This document shows positions 35,878 through 44,288 of a stretch of DNA of 64,000 nt, one piece after another. The position numbers and the translations under genes are program-made. The DNA lies in assembly GCA_013001295.1 (NCBI GenBank), contig JABDMW010000037.1, positions 1 through 64,000 on the forward strand. Reading direction: 5' to 3'. Below the pieces are notes generated by a model. That model saw only the letters and a list, made by a program, of their open reading frames with translations. It searched no databases and was not told the DNA's origin. This DNA comes from Hyphomonadaceae bacterium. GTDB lineage: Bacteria > Pseudomonadota > Alphaproteobacteria > Caulobacterales > Maricaulaceae. Position 1 is the stretch's first letter. Each line of letters begins with the position of its first letter.

Positions 35878-37033
35878 TAAATTTTGTCTTCTCCAAAGAT
35901 ACTTGAAGGTCGTTTTGCAAATCATCGACATCTTCTAAACCGCAACCGATACGTATCAATGGGCCTCCGAATTCCGGATCGAAATTGCGCCTCAATTGCG
36001 GGTCGCAATGAATGATAACGCTCTCATACCCTCCGAATGAAAATCCTTTTCCGAATAGTTTCAGGCGGTCCAAAAAGTTGAGTACCCGCTTTTCTGAGCA
36101 CGGGTTGAGCACGAATGAAAAAATACAGCCGGCGCCCGAAAAATCACGTTTCCAAATTTTATGATCGGGATGTGAAGGCAGAGCAGGGTGTCTAACGTCC
36201 TGCACTTCAGGACGCTTGGCGAGCCATTTTGCCAATTGAACAGCGGTTTCTGCTTGTTGATTAAACCGCGTCACGACACTGCGAAAACCGCGAAGCAATT
36301 GGTAGACATCGTCTTGAGATACGCAATTACCTAGAGCCTTGGCTGTCAATCGAACTTTATTGGCATGAAGCTTGGTGCGGGCGACAATTGCGCCGCCCAT
36401 GACGTCGCTGTGGCCACTATAATACTTGGTAGCAGCGTGCGTCGCCACGTCGGCCCCCAGTTCCAACGGATTATACACCAAGCCTGCAGACCAGGTATTG
36501 TCGACGATCGTTGTAATCTTGTGTTTTCGTGCATATTCAACAATTGCCGGCAAATCATTTATCTCGAGCGTCAGTGATCCGGGGCTTTCCAGGAGGATGC
36601 AGCTCGTGTTGTGGCGAATAAGGCCTGCGATACCTTTTCCAATGTTCGGTTTAAAATATTCAATATCGACACCAAATTTTGACAGATAGTTGTCACAGAA
36701 ATACCGTGTCCCGCCATAACTGGAATCCGAGACAAGGATATGATCCCCGGCTTTTGTGAAGGCTTGAATAGATAAGGTGTTGGCCGCAAGACCGCTTGAG
36801 GTCAGTGTGCATCCGGCTCCATTTTCCAACTCGCAAAATGCTTCTTCGAGCGCGTCGCTAACGGGTGACCCATGCCGGCCATAAAGGCGTAGATCATCAT
36901 TATAGAGATCTGCAGCCTTCGCAAATAGAAGTGTCGAAGAGCGTGTAATGGGTAAATTAACGCTCGTACTCACGCCAATTTTTGGTCGGCCTATATGTGC
37001 AAATTTCGTCGCTTTTTTCATGTCTTTTTTCAT
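35870..37033 (-). CDS. metC: Cystathionine beta-lyase
   Basis: PLP enzyme of the Cys/Met metabolism family, here most like beta-lyases that cleave cystathionine to homocysteine or cysteine to sulfide. The 387 residues show YGRHGSPVSDALEEAFCELENGAGC, the SSYGGTRYF and IVDNTWSAGL segments, and the PLP-lysine motif THAATKYYSGHSDVMGG. The C-terminal FGKGFSFGGYESVI matches MetC. A gamma-synthase-type activity cannot be excluded. The ATG lies 2 bases after the sseA stop; a second in-frame ATG at 37021 is also possible. Confidence 0.88.
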   Translation of the reverse strand: MKKDMKKATKFAHIGRPKIGVSTSVNLPITRSSTLLFAKAADLYNDDLRLYGRHGSPVSDALEEAFCELENGAGCTLTSSGLAANTLSIQAFTKAGDHILVSDSSYGGTRYFCDNYLSKFGVDIEYFKPNIGKGIAGLIRHNTSCILLESPGSLTLEINDLPAIVEYARKHKITTIVDNTWSAGLVYNPLELGADVATHAATKYYSGHSDVMGGAIVARTKLHANKVRLTAKALGNCVSQDDVYQLLRGFRSVVTRFNQQAETAVQLAKWLAKRPEVQDVRHPALPSHPDHKIWKRDFSGAGCIFSFVLNPCSEKRVLNFLDRLKLFGKGFSFGGYESVIIHCDPQLRRNFDPEFGGPLIRIGCGLEDVDDLQNDLQVSLEKTKFSD

Positions 37034-37035
37034 TG

Positions 37036-37860
37036 TTAAACTTTATCGATTGGGCAGTTGTCTGTCGATGCCCATTCGGTCCAGGATCCATCATAGACTG
37101 CCGTATCCCATGATCCGAGCCGTGCCAAAGCAAGGGCAATTCCACACGCGGTAATCCCGGAGCCGCATGTCGTTATGATAGGTTTATTCAATTCAATTTG
37201 TCGCGTCATAAACACATCGCACAGGTCAACGGCTCTCTTCAAATATCCATCTGATGTTTTAAGCTCAGAAAAAGGAACATTTGTTGAACTTGGCATGTGG
37301 CCAGAATTTAGCCCTGCGCGCGGTTCGGGGGCTGTCCCATTGAACCTTCCGCTGGGTCGTGCATCGAGAATTGTTCCTTTGTACAATGTATCCCGCATTT
37401 CATTCGTATCGCGATAAAGGTTTGGCTGAAATGTTGCTTCGAAGGTTCCTTTATCCAGTGATTTGTAAGCGGCAACTGTCGCTTGACCGGCCTTAACCCA
37501 CGCAGGGAGGCCGCCATCAAGTACGTTGACTTTTTCATGGCCCATCACCCGAAACATCCACCAGGCGCGCGGTGCAGAAAAAAGCCCATGGCGATCATAG
37601 CAAATGACATGCGTGTCATTGTTGACGCCTAAATTGCGAACAGCGTATTCAAAGTGTTCTGGTGTGGGTAAAGTGTGCGAAAAGCCCGCCGATTGATCGG
37701 CGATCTCATCAATATCGAACCGGACACCTTCGATATATGTATTCGGATAAGGTTCAATATCGCCGGGCATGCACCATGTGGTATCAACGACAAGCACATT
37801 TGGATTATGAATGTTGTCTGCCAGCCAGGTGACCGCAACCATGGGGTCATTGGGTTTCAT
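37036..37860 (-). CDS. sseA: 3-mercaptopyruvate sulfurtransferase (tandem rhodanese)
   Basis: Transfers sulfur from 3-mercaptopyruvate to a thiol or cyanide. The 274-residue protein has an inactive N-terminal rhodanese domain (VLVVDTTWCMPGD, RFDIDEIAD) and an active C-terminal domain with catalytic loop ITTCGSGITACGIALAL; CGSG-type loops mark mercaptopyruvate sulfurtransferases rather than thiosulfate rhodaneses. It lies 12 bases after cysK and 2 bases before metC, suggesting joint control of cysteine breakdown and synthesis. Confidence 0.92.
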   Translation of the reverse strand: MKPNDPMVAVTWLADNIHNPNVLVVDTTWCMPGDIEPYPNTYIEGVRFDIDEIADQSAGFSHTLPTPEHFEYAVRNLGVNNDTHVICYDRHGLFSAPRAWWMFRVMGHEKVNVLDGGLPAWVKAGQATVAAYKSLDKGTFEATFQPNLYRDTNEMRDTLYKGTILDARPSGRFNGTAPEPRAGLNSGHMPSSTNVPFSELKTSDGYLKRAVDLCDVFMTRQIELNKPIITTCGSGITACGIALALARLGSWDTAVYDGSWTEWASTDNCPIDKV

Positions 37861-37872
37861 GATCTTGTCCTT

Positions 37873-38868
37873 CTACAGCCAAGGCGGCGTCGGCAATCCT
37901 TTTTCTTTGAGAAATACCGGGTTGTAGACCTTCGATTGATAGCGAGATCCGTAATCACACAAAATTGTCGTAATTGTATGACCGGGCCCCATTTCTTTTG
38001 CGAGTGCTACAGCACCGGCGATGTTAATCCCTGACGAACCACCCAGGCACAGACCCTCGTTTTGGGTTAAATCAAAAATGGCTTCAAGCGCCGTTTTGTC
38101 ATCAATACGGTAGGCCTTGTCGACGATAATACCCTCGAGATTGGCCGTAATGCGACCTTGCCCAATGCCTTCTGTAATTGAACCTCCTTCGGTCGCCAAT
38201 TCGCCGGTTGAGTAATACGAGAACAGTTTCGAACCGCCCGGGTCGGCGATACCGATTTGAATGTCCGGATTGCGGGATTTCAGAGCCATGGAAACGCCGC
38301 CTAAAGTTCCACCTGAACCAACAGAACAAATAAATCCATCAACTTTGCCATCTGTTTGTTCGAATATTTCGGGTCCTGTCGTCTCGACATGGGCGTCACG
38401 ATTGGCCGTATTGTCGAATTGATTGGCCCAAATTGCACCATTTGGCTCAGATGCGTTTAGCTCTTCAGCGAGCCGCCCGGAATAATGGACATAATTATTT
38501 GGATTGGCGTAGGGAACGGCATCAACTTCGATCAGCTCGGCGCCCATTATTTGAATGGCGTCCTTCTTTTCCTGACTTTGCGTGCGTGGAATAACGATTT
38601 TACATGTGTACCCCAAGGCACCGCAAACAAGCGCCAAACCGATTCCGGTGTTTCCAGCAGTTCCTTCGACGACTGTACCTCCCGGTTTCAATGCGCCTGA
38701 AGCCTCCGCAGCCCGAACAATACTCAGTGCTGCACGGTCTTTAACCGATTGACCTGGATTGAGAAATTCTGCTTTGCCCAAAATTTCACACCCGGTTTCA
38801 TCACTGGCTCGATTAAGACGCAATAGCGGCGTGTTTCCAATTAGGTCAATGACACTGGATGCGATCAT
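37873..38868 (-). CDS. cysK: Cysteine synthase A
   Basis: PLP enzyme making cysteine from O-acetylserine and sulfide. The 331-residue protein has the family start IGNTPLLRLNRAS, the PLP-lysine motif NPGQSVKDRAALSIV, the substrate loop EGTAGNTGIGLALV, and SVGSGGTLGGVSMAL, with the Ser/Gly-rich GGSSGINIAGAV near the C-terminus. AAGGAGA stands 6 bases before its ATG. It is first in the cysK-sseA-metC-esterase series. Confidence 0.95.
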   Translation of the reverse strand: MIASSVIDLIGNTPLLRLNRASDETGCEILGKAEFLNPGQSVKDRAALSIVRAAEASGALKPGGTVVEGTAGNTGIGLALVCGALGYTCKIVIPRTQSQEKKDAIQIMGAELIEVDAVPYANPNNYVHYSGRLAEELNASEPNGAIWANQFDNTANRDAHVETTGPEIFEQTDGKVDGFICSVGSGGTLGGVSMALKSRNPDIQIGIADPGGSKLFSYYSTGELATEGGSITEGIGQGRITANLEGIIVDKAYRIDDKTALEAIFDLTQNEGLCLGGSSGINIAGAVALAKEMGPGHTITTILCDYGSRYQSKVYNPVFLKEKGLPTPPWL

Positions 38869-39030
38869 AGAAGTCTCCTTAATCCACAGGTATGGCGCGA
38901 TATAGTTTTGCGCAAGTCATAATCAGTCTACAAGTAAACAATTCGTGGGGATTTGTGACCATTTTTTCACAGATATACCCTTTTCATTTTCCTCGCACTG
39001 GGACATATGCTGTAAACAGGAGTGCCGTCT

Positions 39031-39879
39031 ATGACTAAAGCCAATGCCATAATTAAACTAAACGCCCCTGATGGACGCGTTTATGAAATCGGAAATGAGA
39101 AGCCGTTGACAGTTTTGGCGGGGCCTTGTGCCATGGAAAGTCGGGATCATGCATTGGAAACAGCCGAGATGTTGCGCGGTATCGCCGAACGGGTTGGTAT
39201 CAATCTTATTTACAAAACCTCATATGACAAAGCCAATCGCACAAGTATTCATTCGCCGCGCGGGCTTGGTCTTGAAAAAGCACTTCCGGTATTTGCTGAA
39301 ATCCGTGAAAAAGTCGGGCTTCCTTGTGTCACAGATGTCCACACAGAAGAGCATTGTCGCGACGCCGGGCAGGTTGTTGATGTCCTTCAAATTCCCGCAT
39401 TTTTGTGTCGCCAAACCGACTTGCTGGTTGCAGCGGCTAAAACCGGCAAAGTTATAAATGTCAAAAAAGGCCAATTCTTAGCGCCTTGGGATATGAAGAA
39501 TGTCCTGAATAAAGTTGTAGAGGCCGGTAATCCAAATGTCATGGCCTGCGAACGGGGCGTCAGCTTTGGATACAATACTCTCGTTACTGACTTCCGTGGC
39601 CTTCCTATCATGAAAAGCTTTGGCTCTCCTGTTGTGTTTGATGCAACGCATTCGGTTCAGCAACCAGGTGGACAGGGCGGCACATCAGGCGGTCAACGCG
39701 AATTTGTGCCGCCATTGGCACGGGCAGCCGCGTCGATCGGCGTTGCAGCTATGTTTATGGAAACTCATCCTGACCCTGAGAACGCGCCCTCAGACGGCCC
39801 GAATATGATTCCGACAGGAGAATTTGAAGATCTATTGAACGAGATCATGGCCTTTGATCGGTTAAGCAAGTCTATGTAA
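39031..39879 (+). CDS. kdsA: 3-deoxy-8-phosphooctulonate synthase
   Basis: Condenses phosphoenolpyruvate with arabinose 5-phosphate to KDO 8-phosphate for lipopolysaccharide. I start at ATG 39031 because the AGGAG at 39018-39022 overlaps the in-frame GTG at 39022. The 282-residue barrel has LAGPCAMESRDHALE, YKTSYDKANRTSIHSPRG, TDVHTEEH, NVKKGQFLAPWDM, the Cys/Glu segment MACERGVSFGYN and FDATHSVQQPGG. Its stop abuts the stop of the convergent DUF3089 gene. Confidence 0.96.
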   Translation: MTKANAIIKLNAPDGRVYEIGNEKPLTVLAGPCAMESRDHALETAEMLRGIAERVGINLIYKTSYDKANRTSIHSPRGLGLEKALPVFAEIREKVGLPCVTDVHTEEHCRDAGQVVDVLQIPAFLCRQTDLLVAAAKTGKVINVKKGQFLAPWDMKNVLNKVVEAGNPNVMACERGVSFGYNTLVTDFRGLPIMKSFGSPVVFDATHSVQQPGGQGGTSGGQREFVPPLARAAASIGVAAMFMETHPDPENAPSDGPNMIPTGEFEDLLNEIMAFDRLSKSM

Positions 39880-41094
39880 TTACCGTTTGACCGGTTTCTT
39901 GGGTAGGGTGACCGGGCTTTCTTCTATTTCAATAGTTTCAAAATCCATTGTTGGCGCTAACCGGGGCAGCACATTGAGATCGATTTTGTTCTGCACACGT
40001 CTGGCTGCATCTACCCGTAAATCCTCATAAAACAAATTGGACTCCGGGGTTCTGTATTTTCCACCGAACCGACTCGGCCGTCTTAAACTTTTTTGTTTCG
40101 GTTTATCAGTCGATAGGATGCCGTCCAGACACTGCGCACCCGTTTGTTTCGCAGTCGGTGCCGGTAATGTTTGCGCATCGAGGCCTTCAGCCGCGACACC
40201 GCCAAGATGTAAGCGTTGAGGCGCATAATCGGTGCTTTGGTTCCAGAGCAATGGATTGATACAGATCAGCGGTCGGCCATTTACGGATTTAAGCTCTCCT
40301 TGATCCCAAACCATAGTTTTCCCAACAAAAAGCTGGGCCCGTTTGCTCTCCTGCGGCATGAAGGCGCTGAAAGCGACGACGCAGCCGGAGTCGGATATGT
40401 CGGCACAGGGCGGAAATTCTGGAAAATTATTTTCCTGCGTTTCCTGCATCAGGGGATGGTCTATGATATACGCTGCGGCAAGTTTTTGCCCCAACGACGA
40501 TTCTTTAAATTCGCCGAGTAAACGCTGAGCATGTAGTCCGCCCTGTCCATGTCCAACGATTATGATTGGTCGTTCAGGCGGGCTTTCGTCTAAAAACAGC
40601 TTAAAGGCACGCCTAACATCCCGGTATGCAAATTCCTGAGCGGCTTGCGCATCCTCCCGGTTTGTCAAAAAGCTATATAATGATGCCTGGCGGTAAATTG
40701 GCGAATAAACCCGTCCAGCTAAAACATAAGGTAAAACGTAATTGGGCAACACGATGCGCTTAAAGTTTCGCTGAACGCGCGGATCGTCAATAGGTGCATT
40801 CCAATGCCTGCCCCCGAGATATATGGTTGGGCCAACGACAAATACGTCACCAAGCCCTTGTGTATTGTTATCGGCTTCGTCTGGACGGATCAGCCAGGCA
40901 TCCGATTGTTGATAGTCAGGCGAAGGGGGCGGGGTGTAGGTCTGAAAAGGTTGGCCAGGATCGTAAATGGTTTGGAACAAATCGTCTCGATAATACCAAA
41001 TAATGGTAACCAAAAGAAGCGCGAGAAAGGTCGAAGACGCAATCGCCAATATTCGGATATGAATAGGCCCAAGTTTCGACAAGTTTTTCTCCAA
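39880..41094 (-). CDS. DUF3089-like alpha/beta hydrolase-fold protein, nucleophile Ser replaced
   Basis: A 404-residue protein with one N-terminal membrane anchor (ILAIASSTFLALLLVTIIWYY) and the DUF3089 hydrolase-like region: DVFVVGPTIYLGGRHWNAP, VLPYVLAGRVYSPIYRQAS, EDAQAAQEFAYRDVRRAF and RPIIIVGHGQGGLHAQRLL. Where relatives have GHSQG with the nucleophile Ser, this protein has Gly183 (GHGQGG). The downstream FSAFMPQESKRAQLFVG and CINPLLWNQS segments remain. Either catalysis is lost or another residue serves; I would not call it an active esterase from sequence alone. Basic C-terminal tail (TLPKKPVKR). Confidence 0.8.
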   Translation of the reverse strand: MEKNLSKLGPIHIRILAIASSTFLALLLVTIIWYYRDDLFQTIYDPGQPFQTYTPPPSPDYQQSDAWLIRPDEADNNTQGLGDVFVVGPTIYLGGRHWNAPIDDPRVQRNFKRIVLPNYVLPYVLAGRVYSPIYRQASLYSFLTNREDAQAAQEFAYRDVRRAFKLFLDESPPERPIIIVGHGQGGLHAQRLLGEFKESSLGQKLAAAYIIDHPLMQETQENNFPEFPPCADISDSGCVVAFSAFMPQESKRAQLFVGKTMVWDQGELKSVNGRPLICINPLLWNQSTDYAPQRLHLGGVAAEGLDAQTLPAPTAKQTGAQCLDGILSTDKPKQKSLRRPSRFGGKYRTPESNLFYEDLRVDAARRVQNKIDLNVLPRLAPTMDFETIEIEESPVTLPKKPVKR

Positions 41095-41180
41095 ATCAAT
41101 GACCTTGATACATAAAGCAGTTTACGATTTTGTCTATTCGTGGTTACTACAATGGACAAGGTTTAAGGAAATTGAGCGAC

Positions 41181-41864
41181 ATGACCGAAACACCAGAAGA
41201 AGAGCAACTCGTCAAGAAACACGGCCTGTTCACATCTATTCGTAATAGCTTTTTTGCCGGTGTCGTTGTGGCATTGCCGATTGGCCTGACGATATGGTTG
41301 ATTACGTCCTTTGTGGGGTTTGTTGATAATAGCGTTTTGCCGTTGATTCCGAAGCAAGTTGTCGAACTCATTCCACAGGTATTGCGCGAATTACATATTC
41401 CCGGGCTGGGAATTTTAATCTCATTTGTCGTGCTTTGGGGGTTAGGCGTAATTGCGACCAATTTCTTGGGTAGTCGAATACTGCGTTTTGGCGAGCGAAT
41501 TTTGGCGCGGGTGCCGGTTGTCAGCAACATTTATAATGCTGTGAAACAAATCGTTGTGACGATGGCTCAGCAAAAGGAGCGGGCATTTCGCGATGTTTGT
41601 TTGATTGAGTATCCAAGGAAGGGCCTGTGGGCAATCGGGTTCGTGACTGCGGACTTAAAGGGGGCGCCATCGGATGTGTTGCCCGACGGACATGTATGCG
41701 TATTTGTCCCGACGACGCCGAATCCGACGTCAGGGTTTTTGTTGTTTGTAAAGATTAAAGATATCGTCATTCTAGACATGACACCCGAGGAAGGGGCTAA
41801 AATGATTATTTCCGGCGGCATGGTGACATCAAATGCAGACCTGGAAGACGGTAAAAAACGCTAA
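41181..41864 (+). CDS. DUF502 family membrane protein
   Basis: A 227-residue protein with two membrane segments (FFAGVVVALPIGLTIWLITSFVGFVD and LGILISFVVLWGLGVIATNFLG) followed by the conserved RVPVVSNIYNAVKQIVVTM, LIEYPRKGLWAIGFVT, VFVPTTPNPTSGFLLFV and MTPEEGAKMIISGGM. These identify DUF502, whose function is not established. ATG 41181 matches the family N-terminus; the upstream frame from 41130 is unlikely. Its TAA lies one base from the convergent recG stop. Confidence 0.9.
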   Translation: MTETPEEEQLVKKHGLFTSIRNSFFAGVVVALPIGLTIWLITSFVGFVDNSVLPLIPKQVVELIPQVLRELHIPGLGILISFVVLWGLGVIATNFLGSRILRFGERILARVPVVSNIYNAVKQIVVTMAQQKERAFRDVCLIEYPRKGLWAIGFVTADLKGAPSDVLPDGHVCVFVPTTPNPTSGFLLFVKIKDIVILDMTPEEGAKMIISGGMVTSNADLEDGKKR

Positions 41865-41865
41865 C

Positions 41866-43947
41866 CTACCCTGATTTCATCATGGCAATGCCAATATCCT
41901 GTTCAAACAAGTATAGCAGTGTGCGTGCGGCTTCCCCGCGGGTAGATTTAAGGCCAGGATCTTGTTGGGCCAGCAGCCGCGCGTCCTGAACAGCCGTTTC
42001 CAGCAAATTCTTATGTTTATCGAGGTCAGCGAGTTTGTAAGCCGGCATGCCGCTCTGTCGTGACCCTAAAAGATCACCGCTGCCGCGAAGATTCCAGTCT
42101 TCCTCTGCGATAAGGAAGCCATCTTCGGTTTCGCGCATGATACTCAGTCGCGCCTTGCTGTTTACGCCGAGCGGGCCTTTATACAGGAGAATACATGATG
42201 ATTGTTTGTCGCTTCGTCCGACACGTCCGCGCAATTGGTGTAATTGGGCCAAGCCAAACCGCTCGGCGTGTTCGATGACCATGATGGTTGCGTTGGGTGC
42301 GTCGACCCCGACTTCAATGACTGTTGTGGCCACTAAAATGTCATATCCACCCCGTTGAAAGGATTCCGAGATCGCTTCTTTCTCTTTTCCGCTCATTTTC
42401 CCGTGTAACAACCCAACGCGATCGCCAAATCGTGCGCTTAGATGCCGGTACCGTTCTTCTGCGGATGCCAGATCGATGAGCTCCGAATCTTCTACCAAAG
42501 GACATACCCAATAAACCTGATCGCCTTTGGCAATGACGCGTTCCAACCCATCGACAACAGCCTGCGTTTTGTCGACGGGAACAATACGTGTCTCGATCGG
42601 TAAGCGTCCGGCCGGTTTTTCGTTAAGGATTGAGATGTCCATATCCCCGTAGGATGTCAGCGCGAGAGTGCGTGGAATCGGCGTCGCCGTCATTACCAGA
42701 ATGTCCGGCCGGTTTCCTTTTTGGCTTAACCGCAATCGATCGCGGACTCCAAACCGATGTTGTTCATCAATGACAACCAAGCCCAATTTGGCAAATTCGA
42801 CGCCTTCCTGGAAAAGCGCATGGGTTCCGCAGATTACGTCAATATGACCCTCAGCCAGACCGCGAAGAATAGCTTCTCGTGGTTTGCCTTTATCGCGCCC
42901 GGTCAAGGCTGCAACGGTCAGGTTTGCTGGCTTGAGAAACCCTTCAAGGCTTTTTAGGTGTTGTCGTGACAAAATTTCTGTCGGCGCCATGATCGCGACC
43001 TGTGCACCAGCCTCGCACACATGGGCGCAGGCCATAGCAGCGACAAACGTTTTACCCGCTCCGACATCGCCTTGGAGTAAACGGGACATGCGGTAGGGAG
43101 CTTCAAGATCCGATTTGATTTCTGCAAATGCATTGAGTTGAGCGCCCGTTGGTTTAAATGGCGCCGCTTCGAGCACTTCATTCAGATATTCGTTCGTTGC
43201 CGCGTAGACGTGGCCTTTTTGTCGTTTAGCATGCTCTCGAGCGAGGGCAAGCGCCAGCTGTTTGGCGAGCAATTCATCATACGCCAACCGCTTTCGATTG
43301 ATCGACTCTGAACTGGCTTCGATTTTACTGGCAGGAAAGTGAAGCCCTTTAAGCGCATCATACCAATTGCTCCAGGACTCAGATTTAATATGCGCGGCGT
43401 CAAGCCATTCGGGAAGCTCAGGACACGTCTGGAATGCGCCGTCAATGGCTTTACGGACCATTTTAAGCGACAGCCCGGCCGTCAGAGGGTAGACCGTCTC
43501 AAAATCCGGAATATCAGATACTTTATCCGACGGAACCATATAATCCGGATGGGTCATTTGGGTTTCGCCTCGAAACCGCTCAATCTTGCCGGAAATTACC
43601 CGCTGACTGTTTTCTGGCATCACGCGGCGAAGATAATCGGGCCGCGCATGAAAAAATGTCAAAACCAGCTCGCTTGTTTCATCGCTGACAATTATTTTAT
43701 ATGGTTGTCTTGGGCTTCTACCTGGCCGGTGTTCGATGACTGTGACTTCCAAAATAACCATCTCATCATTTTGAGCACTGACAATATTGGGCAGGCGTTT
43801 TCGCTCAACCAGACCGGACGGTGGGGTAAGAAGTACATCGCGCACACGCCGCCCCATCGATTTTTCAATCAAATCAGCCGTGCGTGGTCCGATACCGTTG
43901 ATTTTTGTAATATCAGCAAAAAGAGGGAAGAGAATATCCGGACGCAT
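41866..43947 (-). CDS. recG: ATP-dependent DNA helicase RecG
   Basis: Branch-migrating helicase that remodels stalled forks and Holliday junctions. The 693-residue protein has the N-terminal wedge/OB domain (about 60-155), helicase motif I LLQGDVGAGKTFVAAMA, Ia IMAPTEILSRQH, II VVIDEQHRFGV (DEQH), III VMTATPIPRTLAL and VI LRGRVGRSDKQSSCILLY. Length matches E. coli RecG (693). It is divergent from sdhE-mfd. Confidence 0.97.
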   Translation of the reverse strand: MRPDILFPLFADITKINGIGPRTADLIEKSMGRRVRDVLLTPPSGLVERKRLPNIVSAQNDEMVILEVTVIEHRPGRSPRQPYKIIVSDETSELVLTFFHARPDYLRRVMPENSQRVISGKIERFRGETQMTHPDYMVPSDKVSDIPDFETVYPLTAGLSLKMVRKAIDGAFQTCPELPEWLDAAHIKSESWSNWYDALKGLHFPASKIEASSESINRKRLAYDELLAKQLALALAREHAKRQKGHVYAATNEYLNEVLEAAPFKPTGAQLNAFAEIKSDLEAPYRMSRLLQGDVGAGKTFVAAMACAHVCEAGAQVAIMAPTEILSRQHLKSLEGFLKPANLTVAALTGRDKGKPREAILRGLAEGHIDVICGTHALFQEGVEFAKLGLVVIDEQHRFGVRDRLRLSQKGNRPDILVMTATPIPRTLALTSYGDMDISILNEKPAGRLPIETRIVPVDKTQAVVDGLERVIAKGDQVYWVCPLVEDSELIDLASAEERYRHLSARFGDRVGLLHGKMSGKEKEAISESFQRGGYDILVATTVIEVGVDAPNATIMVIEHAERFGLAQLHQLRGRVGRSDKQSSCILLYKGPLGVNSKARLSIMRETEDGFLIAEEDWNLRGSGDLLGSRQSGMPAYKLADLDKHKNLLETAVQDARLLAQQDPGLKSTRGEAARTLLYLFEQDIGIAMMKSG

Positions 43948-44018
43948 GCATCTATTTTGAAGCCTGAATCGTAAGACTTCAAGTGACGGATGAAAATGAT
44001 TGGTCTATAGGGAGCGCT

Positions 44019-44288
44019 ATGGAGATTCCCACGCAAATAAATCGTCGAAAAAGACTGATCCATCGGGCCAATTATCGCGGCTTTAAAGAAGCGGATTTGA
44101 TCCTTGGCGGATTCGCCAAAATCTATGCGCTGGAATTGACGGACAATGAAGTGACGTGGTTCGAAAAATTGCTCAATGAAAAAGATCACGACATTTATGA
44201 TTGGATCAGCGGAGCCCAGCCGACGCCTGAAATCTATCAAACCGAATTGTTTAAACGGATTTGCGAATTTAAACCGCTCGGAAAGTAA
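44019..44288 (+). CDS. sdhE: FAD assembly factor SdhE
   Basis: Small protein that promotes covalent flavin attachment to succinate dehydrogenase subunit SdhA. From ATG 44019 (GGGAG upstream) it has 89 residues with the defining RGxxE motif in RANYRGFKEADLILGGFA, followed by WFEKLLNEKDHDIYDWI. An upstream GTG at 43983 lacks a ribosome site. Its stop overlaps the mfd start as TAATG. The recG/sdhE/mfd neighbourhood is usual in alphaproteobacteria. Confidence 0.93.
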   Translation: MEIPTQINRRKRLIHRANYRGFKEADLILGGFAKIYALELTDNEVTWFEKLLNEKDHDIYDWISGAQPTPEIYQTELFKRICEFKPLGK

